Source: Pseudomonadota bacterium (GTDB lineage Bacteria; Pseudomonadota; Gammaproteobacteria; Burkholderiales; Burkholderiaceae_C). Taken from it: a stretch of 34,856 bases of DNA. Under the pieces are notes generated by a model that worked only from the letters and a program-made list of their open reading frames with translations, searched no databases and was not told the origin of the DNA. Below, piece by piece: positions 15,619-24,709 of the stretch; the stretch's first letter is position 1, and each line of letters begins with the position of its first letter. The translations under genes and the position numbers were made by a program. The stretch is taken from the NCBI GenBank assembly GCA_021847345.1, contig JAJZTW010000042.1, forward strand, positions 1-34,856. Reading direction: 5' to 3'.

Positions 15619-17166
15619 TCAGTGCCCCGACCCGGAATCCGGGTCGTCGAGGAACTCGCAGCGCTCGCCGTCGCCGTGCGCGCTGAGGGCCATGCGACAG
15701 TGCAGCATGCCGTCGGCGGCCAACGGCGCGTAGCGCTCCACGATGGCGTCACGCACGCGCCGTGCCCTCGCGGCGGCGCGCTCGCGCGCACTGGGCACGC
15801 GGGCGTCGTAGCAGAAATGCACCAGGATCGGCACCGCCAGTCCCTGGCGCAGGTTCAGGCCGCGGAAAATGCGCATGCCCACGTCCAGGTCGGCCACACC
15901 TTCCTCGACGGTGTCCAGGTGCGCCAGGTAGAACAGGTTGCGCAACTGCAGGTCCGGCAGCGGGTCGCCGGCGCAGATGAACTCCTCGTCGTGCCCGATC
16001 ACCGCGTAGCGCCCGGCATGGTGCCGGATCACGTATTCGATCTGCGACAGGTTGGCCTCGGCCAGCGCCAGCGCCAGGCGTCGCATGCCGTCGCGCATGC
16101 TGCCGTACCCCTGGCCCCATCCCTGCATGCGCTGGGCTTCGTCGACCCGCGCCGCGATGTGCTCGCGCGCCTGCGCGGCCGTCATGCCCAGGCTCTCGCG
16201 GTACAGCTCGGCGGTATCGACATAGCGATAGGGATTGACGTCGCCGTCGCCATCGGGAAGGTGGATGCGCAACGCGTCCAGGTCGGTGTCGAGTCCGATC
16301 AGCAGCACCTCGGGCGCCGCGCCGACGCCGTAGGTCCGCTCGACGGCCACGCGCAGCTCGTCCAGGCGCGCCGCCGCCGACTCCACCGCCTGGCGGTCGT
16401 TGCTGGCGTGGAAGGCGCAGCCCTGCTCGGCCGAATGCGCGCTGCTGAAGTGATACACCGCCACCTTCAGGTAGCGCAGCGCGCCGTCGCCGCGAGGCAG
16501 GTGATCGAAGGCGCCGTTGAGGCGCTCGAGCTCGCGCCGCGCCCAGTCGGCCATGTCGGCCTCGACATCGAACATGGCGCCGGCGTAGGCCTTGACCAGC
16601 ACATGGCCGTCCTGCGCCATGCGCATCACGTAGGGCACGACGCCCTGCAGGCGCCCGTCGGCGCAGGGCGAGATGTCGACGGTGTGGAAGCCGCACTCGG
16701 CCAGTTCGCGTACCTGCAGCGCAAGGCCGGCGCGCCACGGTGCCTGTTCGGCCTCGGCCAGTCGCACGCAGCGGCGCGCGGCATGGAACTGGCAATGGGC
16801 GTGCAGCGCGCGCATGTCCAGGCCGCGCACCCAGGCGTTGCGCAGCAACTCCTCGGGCAGCGGCCACTCCATGCGCTGCATGGCGATGCGCTGGGCGCGC
16901 TCGACGAAGTCCGGTTCGTGCTGCAGTGCCGAGATGCCGCGCAGCATGTCGACCACGCCGGTGAAGCGTGCCCGCACGTCGCGCTCATAGTCGAACAGGC
17001 GCTGGTTGGTCACGGCGTCGACCAGCGGGTGCCGGCACTCCTGCCCGGGGCCGATCACACAGGCCGGGTTGGGCGCGACATCGACGGGCGCGTCGGCAGG
17101 GGCCGACGTGGCCATCACCGGACGGCCGCGACCCTGCATGGCCGCGCGACGCTTGAGGGTATTCAT
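15619..17166 (-). CDS. csoSCA: Carboxysomal carbonic anhydrase CsoSCA
   Basis: A 515-residue beta-class (epsilon subgroup) carbonic anhydrase that converts bicarbonate to CO2 next to Rubisco inside the shell. The zinc site can be read: Cys168 with the Asp170/Arg172 dyad (CADGR), His239 (VYHFSSAHS) and Cys250 (EQGCAFH), with the same His-to-Cys spacing of 11 as in Halothiobacillus CsoSCA. The N-terminal 40 residues are Pro/Ala-rich and disordered with basic residues, the part that tethers the enzyme to Rubisco. The ATG at 17164-17166 lies 17 bases after csoS2. The length is normal for the family. Confidence 0.95.
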   Translation of the reverse strand: MNTLKRRAAMQGRGRPVMATSAPADAPVDVAPNPACVIGPGQECRHPLVDAVTNQRLFDYERDVRARFTGVVDMLRGISALQHEPDFVERAQRIAMQRMEWPLPEELLRNAWVRGLDMRALHAHCQFHAARRCVRLAEAEQAPWRAGLALQVRELAECGFHTVDISPCADGRLQGVVPYVMRMAQDGHVLVKAYAGAMFDVEADMADWARRELERLNGAFDHLPRGDGALRYLKVAVYHFSSAHSAEQGCAFHASNDRQAVESAAARLDELRVAVERTYGVGAAPEVLLIGLDTDLDALRIHLPDGDGDVNPYRYVDTAELYRESLGMTAAQAREHIAARVDEAQRMQGWGQGYGSMRDGMRRLALALAEANLSQIEYVIRHHAGRYAVIGHDEEFICAGDPLPDLQLRNLFYLAHLDTVEEGVADLDVGMRIFRGLNLRQGLAVPILVHFCYDARVPSARERAAARARRVRDAIVERYAPLAADGMLHCRMALSAHGDGERCEFLDDPDSGSGH

Positions 17167-17183
17167 GTCCCGAGCTCCCAGCG

Positions 17184-19217
17184 TCAGCCGCGCGCGCCGC
17201 CCGAGACGGTGACCACCGCCCCGCGCTCGCTATTGCCGGACGAGCCGGTCACGCGCGACGGCGGCACCTGCGGGCGCTCGACGTCGCCGCGTGGGGCGGC
17301 GGCGCCGCCGGCCGTGCCACGCGGCTGCCCGCGCAGCGAGGGGTTGCGGGCGTGCGCCGACGAACCCTCGGTGCCGGTGACCCGCGAGCGATCCATCCAC
17401 ACATCGCCGGAAATGCGCACCCCCTGCTGGCTGCCCTCGCCGCTGAGCCGGTTCGCGCCACGCGGCGCGGCCTGCACCTCGGCGGGCTCCTGGCGCGGCT
17501 CCGGGCGACGGAACTCGGGCGTGCCGGTGATCAGGCCCTGCGCCTTGTTCACCGGACCGGTGATGCGCTCGGTGCCCATCGCGTTGCCGGTGATGCCACG
17601 GCCACGCTCGCGCCCCAGCGCGGCGTGTCCGGGGGTGAGAATGCTGAAACCGCCGGGCTCGGACGCCGGCGCGGGATCCGCCGGCGCCACGCAATGGGCG
17701 GCCCGGTTGTCGTCTCCCACGTAAGGCGTGCCGGTCACCGGCTCGCAGGCGCCGCGTTCGTCGCCCGTGGTGGGCGCGCCCCCGCCGCCGGGGCGATCCC
17801 CGGTGACGGCACGCGCCGGAATGCTCATGCCCTGGCTCCCGACGGACGCCGCGGCGCGCGCCGGCATGGCCAGGCGCGACTGGATGCTGCCTCGATTCGA
17901 AGCGGTGACGCGCGTGCAGCCCTGGCGCTCGTCACCGCGGGCTTTTGGGCGGTCGCCGGCCTCCGCGAGCGAGGCCCCGGCACGCGCCGCCGCGATCAGC
18001 GACGAGGTGAAGTCCTTGGCGTTGAAATACTGGTTGCCCGTCACCGCGCGCTCGGAGCCTGCCTCGTTGCCGGTCACGCGGGAGCTGCGCTCGACACTGC
18101 TGCCGGTGACGCATTCGCCATCGCGACTCGACATCACGCTGACCTTGCGCGGCTGCGCCGGCGGCTGGGTGGCACAGACGGCGCGGAAGTGTTCGGACGA
18201 CAGGTATTCGGTGCCGGTGACCGGGCGGCAGCCGCCGGCCTCGGTGCCGGTGGCACGGCGGGCGCTGTCGACGTTGGTGCCGGTGACGGCTCGACCATTG
18301 GCGGTGTGCGTGAGCTCGACCTTGGCGGGCGCATTGTCGACGCCCGGCGCCAGGTAGCGCGTGCCGGTGACGGCGCGGTCGGCCCCCTGCTCCGAGCCGG
18401 TGACGCGAGCGGGACGGTCCAGCAGCGTGCCGGTGAAAGCCTGGCCACGATCGGTACGCCCGGCGAGCACCTTCGGCGCCGCGGGTGCCGGGCGCGTCGC
18501 GCACAGGGACTCGAACTGCTCGCTTCCGATGTATTCGGTGCCGGTGACGGCACGGCAGCTGCCGGGCTCGTTGCCGGTCACGCGCACGGTGCGTTCCACC
18601 TGGGTTCCAGTGACCAGCTGCCCGGACAGCGTATGTCCCTGCTCGACCTTGGCCGCAGCCGCGGCCTGTTCCCGCGGCCGCACGCGCCCGCTGGGCCGAG
18701 CCGCCGGCGGCGCCTTGCCGGCGCCGGCGGTGGCCTGCGCCTGGCGGCGCTGCATCGCGGCACGCCGTCCCTGCCCGAGTTGAACCGGCGGCAGCGCAGT
18801 GGCAGCCGGCTTGGCGGCGCCACCACCACAACTGCAGGCGCTGCCGCCAGCGCAGGCAGCGCTGGGCGCGGCCTGCACGGCTTCCCGCACGGGCGGCGGC
18901 GAAGACTCGGCCACGGGCCGGGTGGCCGCGGCACCGACGGCGGCCTTGCCGCGCAGCGACAAGGCCTGGCGACGCGCACGCGCCGGATTCATCGCCACGG
19001 CAAGCGTGTCCATGGCGACCACGCCGGCCTGCGCGGTGCGCGCGTCGCCGCCGGAGGCGGTGGATGCGGCAACAGGTTCGGCGCGCTGCGCACGGTAGGC
19101 GGCGGGAGCCGCTTTCGCGGCGCTCTTGCCGCGCAGCGCCATGGCCTGGCGCCGCTGGAGAGCCAGCTCACGACCCGACAGGGTCGCCTGGGCGTGGCCG
19201 GCAGCAGGATTCGTCAT
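17184..19217 (-). CDS. csoS2: Carboxysome scaffold protein CsoS2 (full-length, CsoS2B)
   Basis: Intrinsically disordered scaffold of 677 residues that links Rubisco to the shell. The N-region has three Rubisco-binding repeats (RELALQRRQAMALRGK near 16-30, ARRQALSLRGK near 80-92, GRRAAMQRRQAQATAGAGK near 150-168). The middle has four VTG-type repeats (e.g. VTGTQVERTVRVTGNEPGS, ending TEYIGSEQF). The C-region starts near residue 430 and ends in the conserved RVTGSSGNSERGAVVTVSGG. It is shorter than the Halothiobacillus protein, with fewer N and M repeats. A frameshift signal at codons 424-425 predicts a second, 428-residue isoform. A Cys cluster (CAGGSACSCGG) lies between N-repeats 2 and 3. The Shine-Dalgarno is GAGG. 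Confidence 0.95.
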   Translation of the reverse strand: MTNPAAGHAQATLSGRELALQRRQAMALRGKSAAKAAPAAYRAQRAEPVAASTASGGDARTAQAGVVAMDTLAVAMNPARARRQALSLRGKAAVGAAATRPVAESSPPPVREAVQAAPSAACAGGSACSCGGGAAKPAATALPPVQLGQGRRAAMQRRQAQATAGAGKAPPAARPSGRVRPREQAAAAAKVEQGHTLSGQLVTGTQVERTVRVTGNEPGSCRAVTGTEYIGSEQFESLCATRPAPAAPKVLAGRTDRGQAFTGTLLDRPARVTGSEQGADRAVTGTRYLAPGVDNAPAKVELTHTANGRAVTGTNVDSARRATGTEAGGCRPVTGTEYLSSEHFRAVCATQPPAQPRKVSVMSSRDGECVTGSSVERSSRVTGNEAGSERAVTGNQYFNAKDFTSSLIAAARAGASLAEAGDRPKARGDERQGCTRVTASNRGSIQSRLAMPARAAASVGSQGMSIPARAVTGDRPGGGGAPTTGDERGACEPVTGTPYVGDDNRAAHCVAPADPAPASEPGGFSILTPGHAALGRERGRGITGNAMGTERITGPVNKAQGLITGTPEFRRPEPRQEPAEVQAAPRGANRLSGEGSQQGVRISGDVWMDRSRVTGTEGSSAHARNPSLRGQPRGTAGGAAAPRGDVERPQVPPSRVTGSSGNSERGAVVTVSGGARG
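17902..17949 (-). promoter_or_regulatory. csoS2: Programmed -1 ribosomal frameshift signal in csoS2
   Basis: On the minus strand the heptamer CCCAAAA (plus 17949 to 17943) is in the canonical phase C-CCA-AAA, with CCA and AAA being codons 424 and 425. Four bases later GCGGTGAC (17938-17931) pairs perfectly with GTCACCGC (17909-17902), with a 21-base loop that can extend the stem by GCGC/GCGC. In the -1 frame the ribosome reads P-K-S-P-R and stops at TGA (17934-17932). This would yield a 428-residue CsoS2A lacking the C-terminal region. CsoS2 isoforms made this way are established in Halothiobacillus. Confidence 0.85.
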
Positions 19218-19256
19218 GGAAGACCTCGGTGCGTGGAGTGCTCGGGCGGTGCGATG

Positions 19257-19278
19257 GGGCGCGGCCTGCGCCGCGCCC
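19257..19278 (-). promoter_or_regulatory. Hairpin between cbbS and csoS2
   Basis: GGGCGCGGC (19257-19265) and GCCGCGCCC (19270-19278) form a perfect 9-bp stem with a 4-base loop, five bases after the cbbS stop. No U-tract follows. The position fits a partial terminator or 3' stabiliser that keeps Rubisco mRNA well above shell mRNA. Role inferred. Confidence 0.6.
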
Positions 19279-19283
19279 GGGCT

Positions 19284-19613
19284 TCAGCGGTAGACGACGA
19301 ACGCGGCGCCCTGGCTCTGAGAGTAGTTGTCGTAGGCCACGAAGCGCACCATGTGGTCGGGAAACTCGCGGTGGCAGGCCTCGATCTCGGCCAGCACGGC
19401 GTCGACCGACTGTTCGCCGAACATGGGCAGTTTCCACATGTACCAGAAGCTCACCTTCGCCAGCGTGCCCTTCTCGGTGTGCTCGATCGCCGGGTTCCAG
19501 CCCTGCGCGATGGCGTGGGCGATCTGCCGACGCACCTGGTCGGGGCTCATCTGGGGAAGGTAGGAGAAGGTCTCGTACTTGTTCGTCGCCTTGTAGGCTT
19601 GCACGGCAGCCAT
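19284..19613 (-). CDS. cbbS: Form IA Rubisco small subunit
   Basis: A 109-residue small subunit, the normal length for carboxysomal form IA enzyme. Landmarks are [41 protein letters not shown] and [20 protein letters not shown]. It caps the L8S8 core; in alpha-carboxysomes the groove between large and small subunits binds the CsoS2 N-repeats. The ATG at 19611-19613 is 43 bases after the cbbL stop. Confidence 0.96.
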   Translation of the reverse strand: MAAVQAYKATNKYETFSYLPQMSPDQVRRQIAHAIAQGWNPAIEHTEKGTLAKVSFWYMWKLPMFGEQSVDAVLAEIEACHREFPDHMVRFVAYDNYSQSQGAAFVVYR

Positions 19614-19656
19614 GATGGATTCCTTGTCAGAAAGATGGATGGGGTGAGGGTTCGGA

Positions 19657-21078
19657 TCAGCGGTGCGCCACGTCGAGCTTGTCGACGGTGTCGAACTCGA
19701 ACTTGATCTCCTTCCAGGTCTCCATCGCGATCTTCAGTTCGGGGGAATGCTGGGCCGCGGCGGTCAGGATGTCCTTGCCTTCCTTCTCCAGCTGGCGTCC
19801 TTCGTTGCGGGCCTGCACGCAGGCTTCCAGCGCCACGCGGTTGGCGGCGGCGCCGGCGGCGTTGCCCCAGGGGTGGCCCAGCGTGCCGCCGCCGAACTGC
19901 AGCACCGAGTCGTCACCGAAGATGGTCACCAGCGCGGGCATGTGCCAGACGTGGATGCCGCCGGAGGCGACCGCGAAGGCGCCCGGCATGGAACCCCAGT
20001 CCTGGTCGAAGAACAGGCCGCGCGAGCGGTCTTCGGCGACGAAGGACTCACGCAGCAGGTCGATCCAGCCCAGGGTCGACGCGCGGTCGCCCTCGAGCTT
20101 GCCCACCACGGTGCCGGTGTGCAGGTGATCGCCGCCCGACAGGCGCAGGATCTTGGTCAGCACGCGGAAGTGGATGCCGTGGTGCGGGTTGCGGTCGAGC
20201 ACGGCATGCATGGCACGGTGGATGTGCAGCAGCATGCCGTTGTCGCGGCACCACTGCGCCAGCCCGGTGTTGGCGCAGAAGCCCCCGGTGATGTAGTCGT
20301 GCATGATGATCGGCGCGCCGATGGACTTGGCGTACTCGGCACGCTTGAACATCTCGTCCGGCGTCGGCGCCGTCACGTTCAGGTAGTGGCCCTTGCGCTC
20401 GCCGGTCTCGGCCTCGGCCTTCTCGGTGGCTTCCTGCACGAAGTCGAAACGCTGCTTCCAGCGCATGAACGGCTGCGAATTGACGTTCTCGTCGTCCTTG
20501 GTGAAGTCCAGGCCACCGCGCAGGCACTCATAGACCGCGCGGCCGTAGTTCTTCGCCGACAGGCCCAGCTTGGGCTTGATGGTGCAGCCCAGCAGCGGAC
20601 GCCCGTACTTGTTCATGACGTCGCGTTCGACCTGGATGCCGTGGGGCGGGCCGTTGCAGGTCTTCACGTAGGCCAGCGGAAAACGAACGTCCTCCAGGCG
20701 CAGCGCGCGAATGGCCTTGAAGCCGAACACATTGCCCACCAGCGAAGTGAACACGTTGACCACCGAGCCTTCCTCGAACAGGTCGATCGGGTAGGCGATG
20801 AAGGCGTAGAAGCAGGTGTCGTCGCCCGGCACGTCCTCGATGCGGTACGCGCGGCCCTTGTAGTAGTCCAGGTCCGTCAGCAGGTCGGTCCACACCGTGG
20901 TCCAGGTGCCGGTGGACGACTCGGCGGCGACGGCGGCAGCGGCCTCCTCGCGATCCACGCCGGGTTGCGGCGTGATCTTGAAGCAGGCCAGGAGGTCGCT
21001 GTCGAGCGGGGTGTACTCGGGCATCCAGTAGGTCTGCCGGTACTCCTTGACGCCGGCCTGGTAGGTCTTCACTGCCAT
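19657..21078 (-). CDS. cbbL: Form IA Rubisco large subunit
   Basis: Ribulose-1,5-bisphosphate carboxylase large chain, 473 residues, fixing CO2 in the Calvin cycle inside the carboxysome. Active-site stretches are intact: [33 protein letters not shown] with the carbamylated lysine and metal ligands, [22 protein letters not shown] and [13 protein letters not shown]. The N-terminus [18 protein letters not shown] is that of carboxysomal form IA. The ATG at 21076-21078 has an AAGGAG Shine-Dalgarno. It is the first gene of the long leftward cso operon, whose promoter lies in the AT-rich stretch to its right. Confidence 0.97.
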   Translation of the reverse strand: MAVKTYQAGVKEYRQTYWMPEYTPLDSDLLACFKITPQPGVDREEAAAAVAAESSTGTWTTVWTDLLTDLDYYKGRAYRIEDVPGDDTCFYAFIAYPIDLFEEGSVVNVFTSLVGNVFGFKAIRALRLEDVRFPLAYVKTCNGPPHGIQVERDVMNKYGRPLLGCTIKPKLGLSAKNYGRAVYECLRGGLDFTKDDENVNSQPFMRWKQRFDFVQEATEKAEAETGERKGHYLNVTAPTPDEMFKRAEYAKSIGAPIIMHDYITGGFCANTGLAQWCRDNGMLLHIHRAMHAVLDRNPHHGIHFRVLTKILRLSGGDHLHTGTVVGKLEGDRASTLGWIDLLRESFVAEDRSRGLFFDQDWGSMPGAFAVASGGIHVWHMPALVTIFGDDSVLQFGGGTLGHPWGNAAGAAANRVALEACVQARNEGRQLEKEGKDILTAAAQHSPELKIAMETWKEIKFEFDTVDKLDVAHR

Positions 21079-21179
21079 GTCATTGACTCCTTGGGAATGA
21101 CGGGTCGAAAGCGGGCCTGAAGGGCCGGCATGCTGTTCGACGCGCCCCGGCCCTGTCCGGTAAACAGAAAGGTGGTGTA

Positions 21180-21212
21180 ACCATAACCGTCGACTGAAAT
21201 AAGGGCAATTTA
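21180..21212 (-). promoter_or_regulatory. cbbL promoter with CbbR-type box
   Basis: In the AT-rich gap 21079-21260 the minus strand carries TAA-N7-TTA (21212 to 21200), an exact fit to the CbbR core TNA-N7-TNA. It overlaps a candidate -35 TTGCCC (21208-21203) that is 17 bases from a -10-like TATGGT (21185-21180). This would give a leader of about 95 bases before the cbbL ATG. Further TTA/TAA elements lie at 21228-21245. Base pattern seen; CbbR binding is inferred. Confidence 0.55.
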
Positions 21213-21260
21213 CATCTACAACACATCGATTAAGTTATTTTTACCTATGACCCGGCCGAC

Positions 21261-21587
21261 TCAGCCGCGGAACTTGACCAGGCGGCCGACCTGGATGTCC
21301 GACACGAACACCACGCCGGAGTGGGCGTCGAAAAAAGACTGGAAACCCTCCAGCAGCGCATCGACCAGCTCCTCGGGAACGGCGGCGATGATCATGATCA
21401 GCACGTCGTCCTCGTTGAACATCAGATGCCCCTCGTACAGGCCGTGACTGCCCTTGCCCGACAGGTTGCCGACGATGGTGTAGCCCTTGACCCCCGCCCG
21501 GTCGAGCAGGTCGGTGGCGAATTCGCGGTGCACTCCCTCGAGGATGATCTCGAGCTTTTTCAGCGGATACAGCTTCACGGCGTTCAT
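21261..21587 (-). CDS. Carboxysome-associated PII-like protein CpII
   Basis: A 108-residue small ferredoxin-like PII relative: KLEIILEGVHREFATDLLDR, then GYTIVGNLSGKGSHG (a shortened T-loop region), VLIMIIAAVPEELVDALLEGF and VFVSDIQVGRL. It belongs to the carboxysome-associated PII group, whose Thiomonas member binds ADP/AMP together with bicarbonate. It probably senses cellular inorganic carbon or energy state and modulates the DAB transporter. Its ATG overlaps the dabA stop as ATGA, so the two are made together. It lacks the canonical GlnB uridylylation-loop sequence, so general nitrogen control is unlikely. Confidence 0.85.
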   Translation of the reverse strand: MNAVKLYPLKKLEIILEGVHREFATDLLDRAGVKGYTIVGNLSGKGSHGLYEGHLMFNEDDVLIMIIAAVPEELVDALLEGFQSFFDAHSGVVFVSDIQVGRLVKFRG

Positions 21588-24500
21588 GCGACCAGCTCCT
21601 GCTCGGTTGCGACGGCCAGTGCCGGGCGTTCCTGCCAGCGGCCGTCCTCGTAGACATGGGGCTTGTAGCCCTGCGTGGGGTCGAGCACGATGGCGCGAAC
21701 CCATCCTCCGTAGACCAGGTTCTTGACCTTCACCACGCTGCCCAGCGCGCGCGCGGCCATCTCCAGCGGGGCCTCGATCAGCGCGATCAGGCGCATCGGC
21801 TCGTGGTAGGGCCGGCCGCCACGCATCACGGTCTGCATCGGCAGCCCGGTGCGCAGGTCGCTGAGATTGCCGGTCATCACGCCGAAACGGCCGGCCACGT
21901 TGTGATAGGCCTTGCTGCCGCTGCCGAATCGCTGGTTGTCGACGGTGGAGAAAAAGTGCTCCAGGTTGATCCACTGACCCACCACCACCGGCGCGGCCAG
22001 CAGGTTCTCCAGCAGGCGGCCCTTGGGGTCGCAGCGCCAGTCGTAGGACAGCAGGAAGGAGCGCCCCTCGAGATCGCTGGACTGGGTCAGCTCGCGCCGG
22101 CCGACCACCGCGTACACGTTGTTGGCCAGGCCCCACTCGGGGCGCGTCTGCGCCCAGTCGACGGCCATGCGGCGGGCGATGCGCTGGGCCTGCCCCGGCC
22201 GCGCGTCGCCGCGGTGCTCGAGCAGGCGTGGAATGCGCTCGGCGGCGGCCAGGCGCGACGCCGCCCGCAGCCCGTTGCGCAGTCGCTCCAGGTACACCAG
22301 GTGGCGCGGCGGCAGCAGGTCGACGTCGTGCAGCTCGACCTCGTCGGTGGTCGTGGTGTGCAGCGCCGGCACGAACCAGGTGTCGTCGGGAATGTCGATG
22401 CCGCGCTCGCGCAGGCGCTGGCGCACCTGCGGCTTGTTGGCCATCTGCGCCAGCACGCGAGCGTTGATCAGGCCCGGCCCGCCACCGCAGGCCCCGCAGT
22501 CCAGCGCGGACTCGTAGGGGTTGTTGGTGGTGCTTTGCGCGTGGCCGACCACCAGCACGAAGCGCGAGAACACCCGGGTCAGCCCGATCATGGTCAGCGC
22601 GGTGTACACGTACTGGACCTGTTCCTCCAGCGCGTAGCCGATGCGCGCCAGGCGCACCATCTGGTAATTGGCGTAGTCGGGATCGACGCGATAGCCCTCG
22701 CGCAGGGTGTCGATGAACGCCGCCTCGCGCGCCGCGCCGATTCCGAATTCGGCGCGCAGGCGCGTGGCTCCGTCGCGCCGCCGCAGCGCGGTCTCGCGCA
22801 ACTCGCGGATCAGCTCGTCGTCCACCCGCTCGCGCTCGATGCCCAGTTCGCTGCGCAGGGCCTTCACGATCAGGCTGCGCTGCAGGGTGCGAATGATCGA
22901 GTCGGCATGCTCTCGGCTGAGCTTGTCGATGAGCAGGCGCGTGGGCGCGCGCCCGGGCTCCAGGCGCTTGCGCCAGCGGGCATAGGCCAGCGGCGCCATG
23001 GTCTTGCCGAAGAGATCGAGGCCGAACAGCACGCCCAGCGCCTCCACGGTCACGTAGGGTGACAGCAGCGAGCTCTTGAGCTCGTGCAGCACGTGCTCCA
23101 GCGTACCCAGGAAATCCTCGTTGTCGGGATGCAGTGCCGAGGGCAGTTCCAGCACCAGGTTGCGCGGCGTCACCACCGCCGGGCACAGGTGGGTCTCGCT
23201 GCCCTTGCCATACCCCAGGAAGCCGACCGGCACGCCGAAGAAGCCGGCGATGCCGAAGGTCTGGTAGTCGCCGATTCGCTCCAGGTTGCGTCGGTACGGC
23301 TCGGATCGCACATCGATGCAGAACAGGGCCTGCGCGAACGGGCGCTTGCCGGCCACCGCGTCGCGTGGAACCTGCACGCCGTCGAGCAGCCGGGCGATGG
23401 CGCTCGACTCCATGGCCTCGGTCCACAGCAGGCCCTCGCGCAGCGAGAACTCGTGCAGGCCCCGAAGCAGCCGCTCGATGCCTTCGGCATCCAGCGCCGC
23501 CAGCGCCTGCACCGCCTGCGCGCCGCCGGCGGCCTCGGCCAGCTCGCGCAGAGCCTCGGCCTGCGCCAGCGCGCGCTCGGCCCGCCAGTGGGGCCAGTAC
23601 GCGCGCAGCAATTCCCGGTCGCGGGCATCGTCGTCCCGCGCCACGGCCTGCTCGAAGCGCAGCGCCCACTGGGGCAGCACCTGGCCGCTGTGCAGGGCCT
23701 CGCGCAGCAGGGCCGATGCGCCTCGGCTCTCCAGCATGTCGTGCAACTGGGCGCGATCGGCCGGGGTGCCGCGATCGCGCCGGCTTTCCTGCAGCAGGGC
23801 CAGGCCGATGAGCAGGCGAATGGCCAGCAGGTCGACCACGTCGGCCGGATGCTGGCGCGCCCAGTGGTAGTGCTTGGCCGACGAGCGCCAGCGCACGAAC
23901 CCGGTCCAGCCATGCAGTCGCGTGAGCTCGTGGGTGAAATACTCGGGCCAGTCGTCGGGCTCGATGCCCAGGGTCTGCATCACCAGCACCACCGCGGACT
24001 CGGCGTCGGCCACCTGGTCGAGCAGGCGGCGCATCTGCAGTCCGCGCACGAACAGGCGCACATTGCGCCGGGCGATGTCGCTCCAGGCGGCGAACAGCCC
24101 GCGCTCGCGCCCCGGCATGCGCCACGACGACTGGTCCTCGTCGAAAAAGTCCAGGCAGCTCTTGACCACGAGTTCGTCGAGCTCGTCGGCCAGGCGGGTG
24201 CCCCACAGCGCATCCACGCATTCCGGCAGCGGACGCGACGGGGCGAAGCGCTGGGAGAGCATGTCGCGCAGCTGCTGCGGCGAGGGCTCGGCGGACTCGA
24301 TGGCGCGCCCCTGCAGCACGGCCGCCACGTCGGGCGCCAGCGCGCCGGGCTCGACACCGCTGCGCTCGTGCGGCGCCGCGGTCAAGGCGCGCAGCCAGTC
24401 CTCCCAGTCGACCCCTGGCACGGCCGCGAAACCGGCAGCCGCCTGCCGCAGGCCGCGCTCCAGCGCGGCCTCGTCGACCTTGCCCTCGCGCCGCCAGGCC

Positions 24501-24709
24501 TGGTACTGGCCGCGAGGCAGGAACACACGCGCGTGGAACAGGCCGGCACCGCGGCGCACCGCCTGCTCGAAAGGCAGGTGCTCGAGCCCGAACAGCGGAT
24601 TGTGATGAATGAAGGTGCGCATGGGCCAGAAGAACGGCACCGGCTCGGCGGCCACATAGGCCGTGGCGCGCACGCGCAGACGCTTGCCCAGGCTCAGAAC
24701 GTCGACCAT
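21584..24709 (-). CDS. dabA: DAB inorganic carbon transporter subunit DabA (DUF2309)
   Basis: A 1041-residue cytosolic or membrane-associated subunit of the DAB carbon pump. It is thought to hydrate CO2 to bicarbonate in one direction at a beta-carbonic-anhydrase-like zinc site, driven by DabB. The zinc ligands can be read as Cys464 and Asp466 (ALFCIDVRSE), His723 (VVGHAQSTTNN) and Cys738 (ESALDCGACGG); the 15-residue His-to-Cys spacing equals that of Halothiobacillus DabA2. The ATG at 24707-24709 lies 16 bases inside the preceding gene, which implies coupled translation. A much longer open frame continues upstream, but homology begins at MVDVLSLGKRLRVRA. It is longer than DabA2, in the range of DabA1-type proteins. 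Confidence 0.92.
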   Translation of the reverse strand: MVDVLSLGKRLRVRATAYVAAEPVPFFWPMRTFIHHNPLFGLEHLPFEQAVRRGAGLFHARVFLPRGQYQAWRREGKVDEAALERGLRQAAAGFAAVPGVDWEDWLRALTAAPHERSGVEPGALAPDVAAVLQGRAIESAEPSPQQLRDMLSQRFAPSRPLPECVDALWGTRLADELDELVVKSCLDFFDEDQSSWRMPGRERGLFAAWSDIARRNVRLFVRGLQMRRLLDQVADAESAVVLVMQTLGIEPDDWPEYFTHELTRLHGWTGFVRWRSSAKHYHWARQHPADVVDLLAIRLLIGLALLQESRRDRGTPADRAQLHDMLESRGASALLREALHSGQVLPQWALRFEQAVARDDDARDRELLRAYWPHWRAERALAQAEALRELAEAAGGAQAVQALAALDAEGIERLLRGLHEFSLREGLLWTEAMESSAIARLLDGVQVPRDAVAGKRPFAQALFCIDVRSEPYRRNLERIGDYQTFGIAGFFGVPVGFLGYGKGSETHLCPAVVTPRNLVLELPSALHPDNEDFLGTLEHVLHELKSSLLSPYVTVEALGVLFGLDLFGKTMAPLAYARWRKRLEPGRAPTRLLIDKLSREHADSIIRTLQRSLIVKALRSELGIERERVDDELIRELRETALRRRDGATRLRAEFGIGAAREAAFIDTLREGYRVDPDYANYQMVRLARIGYALEEQVQYVYTALTMIGLTRVFSRFVLVVGHAQSTTNNPYESALDCGACGGGPGLINARVLAQMANKPQVRQRLRERGIDIPDDTWFVPALHTTTTDEVELHDVDLLPPRHLVYLERLRNGLRAASRLAAAERIPRLLEHRGDARPGQAQRIARRMAVDWAQTRPEWGLANNVYAVVGRRELTQSSDLEGRSFLLSYDWRCDPKGRLLENLLAAPVVVGQWINLEHFFSTVDNQRFGSGSKAYHNVAGRFGVMTGNLSDLRTGLPMQTVMRGGRPYHEPMRLIALIEAPLEMAARALGSVVKVKNLVYGGWVRAIVLDPTQGYKPHVYEDGRWQERPALAVATEQELVA

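Noticed and set aside
17184..19217. Regularly spaced short repeats with GTGACC-type cores, at first sight CRISPR-like
   Set aside because: They are the codons of the VTG motifs of CsoS2; spacing and sequence vary with the protein repeats and there are no uniform spacers or cas genes.
15622..19706. Long plus-strand open frames opposite csoSCA, csoS2 and cbbS
   Set aside because: These are antisense shadows of recognised carboxysome genes with low-complexity translations; the minus-strand reading explains the region fully.
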